This document shows positions 25,124 through 34,520 of a stretch of 64,000 bases of DNA, in pieces. A program made the position numbers and the translations under genes. A model generated the notes under the pieces. That model did no database searches. It had not been told where the DNA came from and saw only the letters and a list, made by a program, of their open reading frames with translations. Origin of the DNA: JANMJD01 sp963828405 (GTDB lineage: Bacteria; Actinomycetota; Acidimicrobiia; Acidimicrobiales; Ilumatobacteraceae); NCBI GenBank assembly GCA_963828405.1, contig CAWHEG010000002.1, positions 62,001 through 126,000 of the forward strand, given 5' to 3'. Each line of letters starts with the position of its first letter. Positions within the stretch are counted from its first letter, which is position 1.

Positions 25124-26500
25124 TCACGTGCCGGCCCGGAGCGCGTCCACGGGGGCCAGTCGGGCCGCCCTGATCGCCGGGTAGAAGCCCGAGAGCAGCC
25201 CGATCACTGCGCCCAGCAGCGGGGCGGCGAACGGAACGGCCGGGTCGAGCACCGGTGTCCACGACTGCACGGCGGCGACCGCAACCACCACCAACGTCCC
25301 CAGGCTGGCGCCGAGGATGCCGCCGACCAGCCCCATCGTGCCCGACTCGACGAGGAACTGCTGGGCGATGTGGCGCTGCGACGCGCCGAGTGCCCGACGC
25401 AGGCCGATCTCGCCGGTCCGCTCCATCACCGACACCAGGGTGACGTTGGCGATGCCGATTGCGCCGACGATCAGCGAGACACCGCCGAGGATCAGGAACA
25501 GCAGGTTGAGGTCGTTCTTGACGGCGTCCTTGACCCGCTTGGGTTCCGGGGGGGCGACGACCTTCAGGGTGCGCGGGTCGTCGGGGCGCAGGGCGAGGGG
25601 GATCTGCTGCGACACCAGCTGTGCGGCGCCGATGTCGGACTCCACCACGACCAGCTCGGGGTGCTTCAGCCGGAAATCGCGCCGGGCCGTGCCCTCCGGG
25701 ATGATCACCGCGCCGAGCAGGTCGGGTTGGCGCGAGACGCCGTCGATGATCCCGATCACCAGGTAGACCTGGTCGCCGATCGTGATCGCCGGCAGCCTGT
25801 CGACCCGTGAGATCCCCAGCCGTTCGGCCGCGTTCGGGCCGAGCACGGCCACCCGCTCGGCCCGCTCGGAGAGCTGCGCATCGATGAACCGCCCGGTGCG
25901 CAGCTGGGCGTGGACGGCGCCGAAGAGTCCGGGTGAGGCAGCCGAGACGGTCAGCTTGAACCTCGTCTGGTTCTGCGGGTCGCTGATCGGCGAGGCACCG
26001 ACCAGCGTCTGGCCCGTCTTGAGCGTGCTCAGGGTGCCGACCCGGGCCACACCGTTGAGCCGGGTGAGGCGGTCGGGGGCATCCCAGGGGATGGTGTCGA
26101 CCTTGAGGTTCTCGGCCGAGGGTTTCGCGCTGACCAGGATCTCGGTGGCCGCCAAAGCGTCGAAGCGGCCGACGATGCGGCTCCCGGCGGTCCGCGACAG
26201 CCCGAGGGTGGCGACCAGCGCGGCGAGGCCGATGACCGTCCCGAGCACCGTGAGCACCATCCTGGCCGGCCGGGCGAACAGCCCGGCGACCGCCTCGTTG
26301 AACAGGTCGCGCGCCGTCATCCCGGACGGCTCGACCAATGCCGGGTCGATCGTCGGGCCGGCATCGGTCGGCTCGCCCGTCGGCTGATCGCCGACTCCCC
26401 CGGCTGGACCGACCGGATCGACCGGATCGACCGGATCGACTGGATCGACGCGGCCGACCTGGTGCCGACGACCGGGGAGGCGGGGCAGGCGGGCTGTCAC
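25124..26500 (-). CDS. MacB/FtsX-type ABC transporter permease
   Basis: A 458-residue permease with four expected transmembrane helices: one near the N-terminus (MVLTVLGTVIGLAALVATLG), a large extracellular MacB-PCD-like domain, then three C-terminal helices (LNLLFLILGGVSLIVGAIGI onward). The cytoplasmic EIGLRRALGAS motif before the last helices is typical of MacB/LolC-type permeases. The N-terminal 60 residues are an unusual VDP-repeat and Pro/Gly linker. The start GTG 26500 overlaps the stop of the ATPase gene (GTGA), so the two are translationally coupled. With the ATPase and MacA-like adaptor it probably forms an efflux or peptide-export pump. Confidence 0.88.
   Translation of the reverse strand: MTARLPRLPGRRHQVGRVDPVDPVDPVDPVGPAGGVGDQPTGEPTDAGPTIDPALVEPSGMTARDLFNEAVAGLFARPARMVLTVLGTVIGLAALVATLGLSRTAGSRIVGRFDALAATEILVSAKPSAENLKVDTIPWDAPDRLTRLNGVARVGTLSTLKTGQTLVGASPISDPQNQTRFKLTVSAASPGLFGAVHAQLRTGRFIDAQLSERAERVAVLGPNAAERLGISRVDRLPAITIGDQVYLVIGIIDGVSRQPDLLGAVIIPEGTARRDFRLKHPELVVVESDIGAAQLVSQQIPLALRPDDPRTLKVVAPPEPKRVKDAVKNDLNLLFLILGGVSLIVGAIGIANVTLVSVMERTGEIGLRRALGASQRHIAQQFLVESGTMGLVGGILGASLGTLVVVAVAAVQSWTPVLDPAVPFAAPLLGAVIGLLSGFYPAIRAARLAPVDALRAGT
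26412..26447. repeat. 9-bp tandem repeat encoding VDP units
   Basis: Four consecutive 9-bp units (ACCGGATCG three times, then ACTGGATCG) lie near the 5' end of the permease gene and encode VDP repeats on the minus strand. Unit length keeps the frame when copy number varies. Confidence 0.8.
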
Positions 26501-27177
26501 GCCACGTCCGCCAACGAGCCGTCGACGATGCGCACCCGCCGGCCGGCACGATCGGCGACTTCGTGCTCGTGGGTGATGACCACGATCGTCATCCCCCGTG
26601 CGTTGAGGTCGCCGAACAGCTCGAGCATCGACGCGGTGGTGGCCGAGTCGAGGTTGCCCGTGGGCTCGTCGCACAACAGCAGGCGGGGCGATCCCATCAG
26701 GGCCCGGGCGATGGCCACGCGCTGACGCTCACCACCCGACAACCGCGTCGGCATGAAGTCGGCGCGGTGGGCCAGACCGACCTGCTCGAGCGCGGCGAGC
26801 GCCTTGTCACGCCGGTTCCGCCACGGAGCCTTGCGGTAGACCTCGGCGAGCATCACGTTCTCGGTCACCGAACGATGGGCCAGCAGATGGAACGACTGGA
26901 ACACGAAGCCGATCCCGCGGCACCGCAGGCCGGCGCGCTGGCGGTCGGACAGATCGGCCACCTCGATGCCGTCGAAGCGGTACGAGCCCGAGGTGTGGCT
27001 GTCGAGGCAACCGAGGATGTTGAGCAGCGTCGATTTCCCGGATCCCGACGGCCCGACGATGGCCAGCCAGTCCCCCTCGTGCACGGTGAGGTTGATGCCG
27101 ACGAGCGCGTCGACCGGCGGTTCCGAGTCGAACCGACGTCCCAGATCGGCCAGTTCGATGACCGGGGCGCGGGCCAT
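26497..27177 (-). CDS. ABC transporter ATPase, MacB/LolD type
   Basis: A 226-residue nucleotide-binding subunit. Walker A (VGPSGSGKSTLLN), Q-loop (FVFQSFHLLAHRS), signature (LSGGERQRVAIARAL), Walker B (LLLCDEPTGNLD) and H-loop (VITHEHEVAD) are all intact. The DEPTGNLD form is characteristic of the MacB/LolD/FtsE subfamily. It lies 3 bp after the adaptor gene and overlaps the permease start by 3 bp, so the three form one operon. Confidence 0.92.
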   Translation of the reverse strand: MARAPVIELADLGRRFDSEPPVDALVGINLTVHEGDWLAIVGPSGSGKSTLLNILGCLDSHTSGSYRFDGIEVADLSDRQRAGLRCRGIGFVFQSFHLLAHRSVTENVMLAEVYRKAPWRNRRDKALAALEQVGLAHRADFMPTRLSGGERQRVAIARALMGSPRLLLCDEPTGNLDSATTASMLELFGDLNARGMTIVVITHEHEVADRAGRRVRIVDGSLADVA

Positions 27178-27180
27178 CGC

Positions 27181-29400
27181 TCAGGCGCTCGCCGGGGCGA
27201 CCGTGGTTTCGGTCACCGCCGAGTCGGCGACCGAGATGTCCGATGTCGCCGAATCGGGCACCGCGGTGTCCGACGTGGCTGCATCGGCGGCGGATCCGGC
27301 CGGCGGGGTGAAACCGATGACGACCAGGTCACCGGCCTCGAGCTCGCCGTCGACCGGAGTGATCTCGACGAATCCGTCGGCGGAGAGCCCGGGGTTGACC
27401 GTGATCAGCACCGTCGTGCCCTCGGTGCTCCGTTGGACACGCGAGGAGCCGTCCGGCGCCAGGGTCAAGGCGCTGAGTGGCACGACCAGCGAGGCGCCCG
27501 CGGTCGACTCGACGGGAATCGTCACCCGGACCGAAGCCCCGACGAGATTGGCCGGCGGCGACTCGACGCGCACCTCGAAGTAGACGTGGAAGGCGTCCTG
27601 GCCGTTGGTCCCGGGTGCCGTGGCGACCTGGGTGACCGTGCCCTTGACGGCGATCCCGAGGTCGGGTTCGTCGATCGAGGCCTCCATGCCGGCCGTCACC
27701 AGCCCGGCGTCCTGCACGGCCAGCCCGCCGACGACGTAGACCTCGGCGTTGGTCGCCTTGATCACCCCGCCGACCACCGAGTCGCCCTTGCCGACGAGCA
27801 CCTCCGACACCCTGATCGGGCCGGAGGAGACGAACACGAGCTCGTCGGCGGGAACCTGGACGCCGGCGGTGCGCTTGGCCAGGTCGGCCTCGATCTGGGC
27901 GAGGTCGACGAGCGCCCCGCGGGCCTCCGCCGCCCGGCGAGCCACCGCATAGGCGTTCTCGGCAGCGCCGAGCGAGGCCACGGCGGTGTCGACGTCGATC
28001 TGGGCCGAGGCGAGCGCCGCCTCGGCCTCGGCGACGCTCCGCTCACCGGCGGCGGCCACCTGGCGGGCGGTGGCCTGGGCTGCGGCCAGGTCCTTCTTGG
28101 CCGCCTCGACGTCGGCCGCCGTCACCTGGCGAGGGGTCAGCGCGGCGTCGAGCGCGCTCTGCTTGGCGTCGACCAGCGCGCCGGCGACGGCGACGGCGGT
28201 CGTAGCGTCGAAGATCTCGTTGTCGAGGGCGGCCTGTGCCCCGGCGAGGACCTCGCGGGCCAGACCGACCGCCACCTCACCGGTCGCGCGAACCGCCTCG
28301 GCGGTCGCCACGGCGGCCTCGTAGGCGCTCTGGGCGGCGGTGAGGTCGTCGGGAGTGGCGTTCGGGTCGGCCTTGACCGCGTCGAGTTCGGCCTTGGCGG
28401 TGGCGACATCGGCGTCGGCAACCGCGTTGTCGGCCGCCGCGCGTGCCTCCGCCTCGGCCAGCTTGGCCGGCGCAGTCTCGAGCCTCGACCGGGCCTCGGC
28501 CACGGCGCCTTCGCTGTCGGCCCGGATCTGGGCGGCCGCGGCCTGGGCGCTGGCCAGCTCGGAGCGCGCCGCGGCGACCTCCTGCGCCGAGGCGGCCGTG
28601 GGCGGCGCATTGGGGTCGAGGCCATCGAGGACGGTCTGGCGCTGGGCCACCTCGAGCAACGCCGCCGTGTTGGCCGCGTTCGCCTCGTCCTTGGCCCGTT
28701 CGAGCACGCCGGGAGCGAATCTGGCCACGTTCCGGGCCGTCGCCAGGGCGCCTCGGACGGTGACGACGACCTCGTTCGCCGTGGCGACCGAGTCGCCGGC
28801 GGCGAGGCTGTCGGCCCGGGCGGTGGCCAGTTCTGTCTCACGCGTGCGCACCCCGGCCAACTGCTCGGTGGTTGCGCTGAACGCCGCGTAGCCGGCCGAG
28901 TCGTACCAGGCCGCCACGGCGAACTCGGTCTGCGTGTCGAACGTGCCATCCACCGGGCCGGTGTCGAACCCCAATCGGACCAGTCCTTCCTCGAGCTGGC
29001 GGACATCGCCGCCCGAGAGCCCGGGGCCGAGATCGCGGGCCATCGGCTGCTCGCCCGTGAGTAGGAACAACGGACGGCCAGAACCGGTCATCAACACCCC
29101 GCCGTCGCCGACCTCGGTGCCGAGCACCGGCAGGTCGGCGACGATGCCGGGCGCCGACTTCAGCGCCGATGTCGCCACGGAGATCGTCTCCGGCGAGCCG
29201 AACTGCCCGCTGCCCCGGGTGACGACGTCACTGGTGAGCTGGCGCTGCTCCACCGGCACCAGGATCGGCGAGGCCTCGGGTGCCGCGGTCCGGGCCGCTA
29301 CCTCTGCAGGTGAGGTGATCCGGCGACCGACCAGCCAACCCCCCAGTGAGGAGGCGACGACGAGGGCGATCACGCCGGCGGCCAACTTCCGTCGGGTCAC
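27181..29400 (-). CDS. MacA/HlyD-like membrane-fusion adaptor with peptidoglycan-binding domain and long coiled coil
   Basis: A roughly 739-residue adaptor. One N-terminal membrane anchor (VIALVVASSLGGWLVGRR) is followed by a peptidoglycan-binding repeat (LEEGLVRLGFDTGPVDGTFD). A very long Ala/Asp/Glu-rich coiled coil spans about residues 190-470, and HlyD-type barrel and beta domains come next (VLVGKGDSVVGG, GLVTAGMEASIDEP, VRVTIPVES). A Thr/Ser/Asp tail ends the protein. GTG 29400 has a GGAG site five bases upstream and is preferred over GTG 29430. Adaptors of this type link MacB-like ABC pumps to the wall in Gram-positives. Confidence 0.85.
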   Translation of the reverse strand: MTRRKLAAGVIALVVASSLGGWLVGRRITSPAEVAARTAAPEASPILVPVEQRQLTSDVVTRGSGQFGSPETISVATSALKSAPGIVADLPVLGTEVGDGGVLMTGSGRPLFLLTGEQPMARDLGPGLSGGDVRQLEEGLVRLGFDTGPVDGTFDTQTEFAVAAWYDSAGYAAFSATTEQLAGVRTRETELATARADSLAAGDSVATANEVVVTVRGALATARNVARFAPGVLERAKDEANAANTAALLEVAQRQTVLDGLDPNAPPTAASAQEVAAARSELASAQAAAAQIRADSEGAVAEARSRLETAPAKLAEAEARAAADNAVADADVATAKAELDAVKADPNATPDDLTAAQSAYEAAVATAEAVRATGEVAVGLAREVLAGAQAALDNEIFDATTAVAVAGALVDAKQSALDAALTPRQVTAADVEAAKKDLAAAQATARQVAAAGERSVAEAEAALASAQIDVDTAVASLGAAENAYAVARRAAEARGALVDLAQIEADLAKRTAGVQVPADELVFVSSGPIRVSEVLVGKGDSVVGGVIKATNAEVYVVGGLAVQDAGLVTAGMEASIDEPDLGIAVKGTVTQVATAPGTNGQDAFHVYFEVRVESPPANLVGASVRVTIPVESTAGASLVVPLSALTLAPDGSSRVQRSTEGTTVLITVNPGLSADGFVEITPVDGELEAGDLVVIGFTPPAGSAADAATSDTAVPDSATSDISVADSAVTETTVAPASA

Positions 29401-29599
29401 TGCATCTCCAGTCCGGCGACCGACCGCCACTTGACCACCCCATACCGCATCGACGTGCCACTCACCGCCATCATCACCGTTCTACCCATCGGTCGCTGAA
29501 CTGCTCCTGAAAATCACCGGGTCCACGCGCGGTTGTAGAGGCCCGCCGTTCTGCCAGACTAGTGCGTCTGATGCGGCCATCAAGAGAGGCAGATTACCT

Positions 29600-30484
29600 G
29601 TGTTACGATTTTCCCAGTCTCCCCGGTCCGGCGCTTCGCGGTCGGTGATCGCGGTATCGGCGGCGCTGATCCTGGTGTCGGCCTGCGGCGGGAGTTCGTC
29701 GGCGAAGGACTCCTCCGCCGGCGGATCAGCCAAGATCGGCAACGAGGAGTTCGGGCTCTCGCTCCAGGAGCTGACGACGCGGGTCGAGGCCACCGAGAAG
29801 GCGATCGGCGAGTGCATGACCGCCGCCGGCTTCGAGTACCTGCCCGCCGACTTCGCCTCGATCAAGCAGGCGATGGACAGCGACAAGACCGCTCCCGGCC
29901 TCTCCGACGAGGCCTACGTCGCCCAGTACGGCTACGGCATCACGACGCAGTTCGACAAGCCGCTCGTCACCTTCGGCGCCGGGCCGAAGAACACCAGCAT
30001 CCTCGAGGCGCTGGCCCCGGCCGATCAGGACGCCTACCGTCGCGAGCTGTGGGGCGAGGCCCTCGACTGGACCCATGTGCGGGCGTTGGAGGAGGAGGAC
30101 TTCTCCGAGACCGACGGCTGCACCAAGGAGGCGGCCGACAAGAACTACTCGCCGACCGAGCTGAGCGGCAGCTACGTCAACCCCGGCGACCAGCTCGTCG
30201 AGCAGGACGCCCGGCTGATCAAGGCGATCAAGGCCTGGTCGGAGTGCGTCAAGGAGGGCGGCTTCACCTATGACCACCCCGACCAGATCACCGACGACCT
30301 GACCGACAAGCTCGAGGCGATCACCCAGGGCCAGGATCCGAGCACGGTCGACAGCCCGGCGCTGACGGAGCTCCAGGGCGAGGAGTTGGCGGTGGCCAAG
30401 GTCGCCTCGGAGTGCGAGGCCGAGCACATCGAAGAGGTGCAGGCCACCGTCGAGGCCGAGGTGTACGGTGCCGCCCCGACCTGA
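29600..30484 (+). CDS. hypothetical lipoprotein, Glu/Asp-rich
   Basis: A 294-residue exported protein starting at GTG 29600. The signal peptide SVIAVSAALILVSAC ends in a lipobox, followed by a Ser/Gly linker. The mature part has two CMTAAGF/CVKEGGF-like segments (IGECMTAAGFEY and WSECVKEGGFTY), which look like an internal duplication with a conserved Cys in each. No family is recognised. It sits 89 bp upstream of a two-component system on the same strand and might be its sensor-associated lipoprotein, but that is only suggested by proximity. Confidence 0.7.
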   Translation: MLRFSQSPRSGASRSVIAVSAALILVSACGGSSSAKDSSAGGSAKIGNEEFGLSLQELTTRVEATEKAIGECMTAAGFEYLPADFASIKQAMDSDKTAPGLSDEAYVAQYGYGITTQFDKPLVTFGAGPKNTSILEALAPADQDAYRRELWGEALDWTHVRALEEEDFSETDGCTKEAADKNYSPTELSGSYVNPGDQLVEQDARLIKAIKAWSECVKEGGFTYDHPDQITDDLTDKLEAITQGQDPSTVDSPALTELQGEELAVAKVASECEAEHIEEVQATVEAEVYGAAPT

Positions 30485-30573
30485 TGGCGTCGTCACGACC
30501 ATCAGGCTCACACCGGCCGGGTGAGCGGTCGTCGACATCCACCGGCTTCACCCCGTATGCCACGCTTGAGCAC

Positions 30574-31251
30574 ATGAAGATCCTGGTCGTCGAGGACGAC
30601 GTCCGCCTTGCCGCGGTGCTCCTCGACGGATTGACGCGGGAGGGATTCTCGGTCGACGTCAGTCACGACGGCATCGACGGCCTGTGGATGGCAACCGAGA
30701 ATGCCTATGACGCGGTCGTCCTCGATGTCATGATCCCGGGAAAGGACGGCTACGAGGTCTGCGCCGGTATTCGCCAGAGCGGCAGCACGGTCCCGATCCT
30801 CATGCTCACCGCGGTCACCAACGAATCGGAGCATGCGTCGGCCCTGAACATCGGCGCCGACGACTTCCTGTCGAAGCCGTTCTCGTTCGCGGTGCTGACG
30901 GCGCACCTTCGCGCCCTGATCCGCCGGGGTTCTCGGGTGCGGTCGGTCGTGCTCGAGGCGGGAGATCTCCGTCTCGATCCCGTTCGCCACCGCTGTTGGC
31001 GGGGCGACACCGAGATCGACCTGTCGCCGCGCCAGTTCTCCCTGCTCGAATACCTGATGCACCGTCAGGGTGACACGGTGTCGAAGACCGAGCTGGTCGA
31101 ACATGTCTGGGACTACGCGTTCTCCGGCGATCTCAACATCGTCGAGGTCTACGTCGGTTACCTCCGCCGCAAGATCGACGTGCCGTTCGGCCGGCGGGCG
31201 ATCGAGACGGTCCGGTTGGTCGGATACCGGCTGGATCCCGATGGCGGATAG
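30574..31251 (+). CDS. OmpR/PhoB-type response regulator
   Basis: A 225-residue regulator. The receiver domain has acidic residues in VVEDD, phospho-acceptor Asp51 in VVLDVMIPG and Lys101 in FLSKPF. The winged-helix domain has DLSPRQFSLLEYLMHRQG and IVEVYVGYLRRKID followed by TVRLVGYRLD. Overlaps the downstream histidine kinase gene by 11 bp, so the two form an operon and a cognate pair. Its target genes are not evident in the window; the MacAB-like pump across the intervening lipoprotein gene is a possible one. Confidence 0.92.
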   Translation: MKILVVEDDVRLAAVLLDGLTREGFSVDVSHDGIDGLWMATENAYDAVVLDVMIPGKDGYEVCAGIRQSGSTVPILMLTAVTNESEHASALNIGADDFLSKPFSFAVLTAHLRALIRRGSRVRSVVLEAGDLRLDPVRHRCWRGDTEIDLSPRQFSLLEYLMHRQGDTVSKTELVEHVWDYAFSGDLNIVEVYVGYLRRKIDVPFGRRAIETVRLVGYRLDPDGG

Positions 31252-32629
31252 GAGCTGGCGCAGCGGCTCGCTGCGGGCCAAGATCACCCTGACTGCGTGC
31301 GCCGTCGTCGCCCCGACGCTGGTGCTCGGGGGCATCCTCTTCTTGCGCGGCCTGCGCAGTTCGTTGATCTCCCGCGAGGATGCCGTCGTCGCCGGCATCG
31401 CCCGGAACCTCGCCGAGCAGGTGACCCTGGGCGATGTCGACCCGTTCATCGCCACGCCGAACGACGACACGTTCGCCCAGATCGTCGACCCTGACGGACG
31501 ACCGATCGCGGCCAGCACCGAGTTGGAGGGCAAGCCGCCGATCATTGTCCTCGATCCCACCGGCCGACACGATCCCGAACAGTCCCTGCGCCTCGACATC
31601 GACCCCGACGATCCGTTCCGCGTCCACACCCTGGTGATCCGCACGGATGGCGGACCGGTCGTCATCTTCACCGGTTACAGCCTCAGCAGGGTGCAGGAAA
31701 CGGTCACATCGGCCCGCCGGATCCTGTATCTCGGGGCGCCGGCACTGCTGCTGATCGTCGGGGCGATGTGCTGGCGGGCAGTCGACCGGGCCCTCCGCCC
31801 GGTCGACCTGATGCGTCTCGAGGTCGCCGACATCTCGGCGCGCGATCTGGGGCGTCGCGTCGCCGAACCTGCCTCCGCCGACGAGATCGCCCGGCTGGCG
31901 GCGACGATGAACGCGATGCTCGACCGGCTGCAGTACTCCGCCGATCAGCAGCGCCAGTTCGTGTCGAACGCCTCCCACGAGCTGAGGAGCCCACTGGCGG
32001 CCAGCCGCGCCGACATCGAGGTCGCCCTGGCCCACCCCGCCGACACCGACGTCCGCCGAACCCTGCAGACACTGCTCGCCGACAACGACCGGATGACCGC
32101 CCTGATCGACGACCTGCTGTTCCTCGCCCGGGGCGACGAGGGCGATCTGCAGCCACCGGGCACGCTGCTCGACCTCGATGACCACGTGCGCGACGAGGCC
32201 GGTCATCTCCAGCGGCGCACCGACGTGCCGATCGATCTGGCGACCGTCGAGCCTGCCGTGGTCCGGGCCAACGCCGACCAGATCAACCGGGTGATCGCCA
32301 ACCTGCTCGACAACGCCGTGCGCCACGCTCGGAGCCGGGTCACCGTGTCCTTGACGACGACCGGGGAGGAGGCCCGTCTGACCGTCGACGACGACGGCCC
32401 CGGCGTCCCCGAACACCTCCGCGAGCGCATCTTCGAGCGCTTCGGGCGCGCCGACGGCTCCCGCAGCCGTCAGTCGGGCGGGACGGGGCTCGGCCTGGCC
32501 ATCGTTCGGGAGATCGCCGGCGCCCACGGTGGATCGATCGATCTGGAACCGTCGCCGGCAGGGGCGCGCTTCGTGCTCCGACTGCCCGCCGAGAACCCCG
32601 ACGCCCCGGAGATCCCCGAGGACCCCTGA
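31241..32629 (+). CDS. sensor histidine kinase with HAMP domain
   Basis: A 462-residue membrane kinase. Two transmembrane helices (ITLTACAVVAPTLVLGGILF and ILYLGAPALLLIVGAMCW) flank an extracytoplasmic sensor of about 130 residues. A HAMP linker (LEVADISARDLGRRV) and the dimerisation box with phospho-His246 (FVSNASHELRSPLA) follow. The ATPase shows N, G1 and G2 boxes (NRVIANLLDNAVRHA, VDDDGPGVP and GGTGLGLAIV). The start codon overlaps the end of the cognate regulator gene. Confidence 0.92.
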   Translation: MADRSWRSGSLRAKITLTACAVVAPTLVLGGILFLRGLRSSLISREDAVVAGIARNLAEQVTLGDVDPFIATPNDDTFAQIVDPDGRPIAASTELEGKPPIIVLDPTGRHDPEQSLRLDIDPDDPFRVHTLVIRTDGGPVVIFTGYSLSRVQETVTSARRILYLGAPALLLIVGAMCWRAVDRALRPVDLMRLEVADISARDLGRRVAEPASADEIARLAATMNAMLDRLQYSADQQRQFVSNASHELRSPLAASRADIEVALAHPADTDVRRTLQTLLADNDRMTALIDDLLFLARGDEGDLQPPGTLLDLDDHVRDEAGHLQRRTDVPIDLATVEPAVVRANADQINRVIANLLDNAVRHARSRVTVSLTTTGEEARLTVDDDGPGVPEHLRERIFERFGRADGSRSRQSGGTGLGLAIVREIAGAHGGSIDLEPSPAGARFVLRLPAENPDAPEIPEDP

Positions 32630-32647
32630 CCGCCGTATCATCGGGCC

Positions 32648-33394
32648 ATGGGACAGCCTGCATTCCATCGAGCCGACGACGAGCCGGCGTTCTCCGACCC
32701 ACATGAGCTCCGCGCCCACCGGCGGTCGCGGCTGGCACTCGCCTACCGCGTCTTCGCCGCCCATGGCTGGGGCTCGATCGGCGACGGCCACATCACGGCC
32801 CGCGACCCGCTGCTCCCCGACCACTACTGGCTCGCCCGCTACGGCGTGCCGTTCGGGCGGGTGACCGTCGACGACCTCGTGCTCGTCACCCCCGACGGCG
32901 TGCCCGCCGACGGCGGGGCCGAAGCGATCAACCCGGCGGCCCACCACATCCACTGGCCGCTGCACGAGGCCCGCCCCGACATCGTCTCGGCCGCCCACAC
33001 CCACACGCCCTACGGCACGCCACTGGCCGCCATGGTGCAGCCGATCCTGCCGATCAGCCAGGAGGCCTGCGCCTTCTTCGACGACCACGCGATCTTCGAC
33101 GACGAGGAGCTCGACATCACCTCGACCGACGGCGGCAAGCGCATCGCCGCCGCGCTCGGCCCGAATCGGGCGGTCATCCTGCGCAACCACGGCCTGCTGA
33201 CCGTCGGTGCCAGCGTCGACGAGGCCGTCGGCTGGTTCGTGATGCTCGAGCGGGTCAGCGAGGTGCAGGTCAAGACCGGCGACCGGTGCCGGCCGATCAG
33301 CGACGATGGCGCCCGGCTGGTGAAGCGGTCCGTCGGCCCGGCCCAGGCGGGCTGGCAGACGTTCCAGTGGCTGGTTGCCAGCCGCCTCGACTGA
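32648..33394 (+). CDS. class II aldolase / adducin family protein
   Basis: A 248-residue protein. The class II aldolase zinc motif is visible as AAHTHTPYG (first two His) with the third ligand in LRNHGLLTVG. The N-terminal GWGSIGDGHITARDP is the substrate-loop region. Members cleave or epimerise sugar phosphates (fuculose-P aldolase, ribulose-P epimerase), while adducin-like members have lost activity. The glutamate commonly acting as acid/base in aldolases is not obvious, so aldolase activity is uncertain. It is separated by 55 bp from the F420 oxidoreductase gene on the same strand. Confidence 0.82.
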   Translation: MGQPAFHRADDEPAFSDPHELRAHRRSRLALAYRVFAAHGWGSIGDGHITARDPLLPDHYWLARYGVPFGRVTVDDLVLVTPDGVPADGGAEAINPAAHHIHWPLHEARPDIVSAAHTHTPYGTPLAAMVQPILPISQEACAFFDDHAIFDDEELDITSTDGGKRIAAALGPNRAVILRNHGLLTVGASVDEAVGWFVMLERVSEVQVKTGDRCRPISDDGARLVKRSVGPAQAGWQTFQWLVASRLD

Positions 33395-33449
33395 TCCTCC
33401 CCGGCGGTCGGGCCGTAGTCTCTCGGCAGCTCGCGACGGAGGGACGACG

Positions 33450-34478
33450 ATGTCATCGACCAAGGAACTGCGTCTCGGCCTGGCCCTCGGGTACTGGGGC
33501 GCCGGCAAGCCCGTCGACGTGATCGAGCGGGTGCAGGAGGCCGAACGGCTCGGCTTCGACAGTGTCTGGGTCGCCGAGTCGTGGGGCAACGACGCCTTCA
33601 CCTACGCGGCATGGATCGCCGCCCACACCTCGCGGATCCGCATCGGCACCGGGATCGTGCAACTCGCCGCGCGCACCCCGACGGCCACGGCCATGGCGGC
33701 CACCACGCTCGACCACATCTCCGACGGGCGCTTCATCCTCGGCCTCGGTGTCAGCGGACCCCAGGTGGTCGAGGGCTGGTACGGCCAGCCCTCCAACCGG
33801 CCGCTGGCGCGCACACGCGAGTACGTCGCGATCATCCGCGAGGCGCTGCGCCGCGAGGGGCCGCTGACCTTCGAGGGCGAGTTCTACCAGCACCCGTATC
33901 GCGGCCCGGGCTCCACCGGGCTGGGCAAGCCGCTGAAGATCATGACCCACCCGTTGCGCGCCGACCTGCCGATCTTCATCGGCGCCGAGGGCCCCAAGAA
34001 CGTCACCCAGACGGCCGAGATCGCCGACGGGTGGCTCCCCCTGTACTACTCCCCCTACCGCCAGGAGGTCTACGCCGACCAGCTCGCCGCGGCGAAGCCG
34101 GGCTTCGAGATCACCGCGCTGACCTCGACGGCCGTCACCGACGACGTGGCCGCCGGACTGCTCCCGGTGAAGGGGATGCTCGGGTTCTACATCGGTGGGA
34201 TGGGCGCCAAGGGCCAGAACTACCACACCAAGCTGATGCAGCGGATGGGGTTCGAGGCCGAGGCCCTCCGGGTGCAGGAGCTGTTCTTCGCCGACCGGCG
34301 CAACGAGGCGATCATCGCCGTGCCCGACGCCTTCGCCGACGAGATCAGCCTGGTCGGGCCCGCCGACCGCATCCGCGACCGGCTCGAGGCTTGGCGCGAC
34401 AGCCCGGTGACCACCCTGCTCGTCGCCGCCGGCTCGATCGACCAGATGCGCCAGATGGCCGAGCTGGTGCTCGGCTGA
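33450..34478 (+). CDS. F420-dependent luciferase-like (LLM) oxidoreductase
   Basis: A 342-residue TIM-barrel flavin/F420 enzyme. LALGYWGAGKPVDVIERVQEA, GFDSVWVAESWGNDAFT and IRIGTGIVQLAARTPTATA are typical of the F420-dependent LLM class (MmcI or Rv-type reductases). LPIFIGAEGPKNVTQTAEIADG supplies the phosphate-binding region. The substrate is unknown. A GGAGGGA ribosome site lies upstream of ATG 33450. F420 use is inferred from the class. Confidence 0.85.
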   Translation: MSSTKELRLGLALGYWGAGKPVDVIERVQEAERLGFDSVWVAESWGNDAFTYAAWIAAHTSRIRIGTGIVQLAARTPTATAMAATTLDHISDGRFILGLGVSGPQVVEGWYGQPSNRPLARTREYVAIIREALRREGPLTFEGEFYQHPYRGPGSTGLGKPLKIMTHPLRADLPIFIGAEGPKNVTQTAEIADGWLPLYYSPYRQEVYADQLAAAKPGFEITALTSTAVTDDVAAGLLPVKGMLGFYIGGMGAKGQNYHTKLMQRMGFEAEALRVQELFFADRRNEAIIAVPDAFADEISLVGPADRIRDRLEAWRDSPVTTLLVAAGSIDQMRQMAELVLG

Positions 34479-34483
34479 CCGCC

Positions 34484-34511
34484 GGCCCGGCCCTCCCGAC
34501 GCGGCCGGGCC
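34484..34511. terminator. bidirectional terminator-like hairpin
   Basis: A perfect 9-bp inverted repeat GGCCCGGCC (34484-34492) / GGCCGGGCC (34503-34511) with a 10-base loop lies in the 42-bp gap between the convergent LLM and TMEM165-like genes. It lacks a U-tract, but its position and symmetry fit a shared terminator. Confidence 0.5.
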
Positions 34512-34520
34512 GATCGGGCG

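Noticed and set aside
26338..29064. A 908-codon plus-strand open frame over the MacAB-like operon
   Set aside because: Gly/Val/Arg/Asp-rich shadow of the minus-strand adaptor and ABC genes, which carry all the recognisable motifs.
31133..33601. An 822-codon minus-strand open frame opposite the two-component system
   Set aside because: Shadow of histidine kinase and aldolase coding sequence; no family signal.
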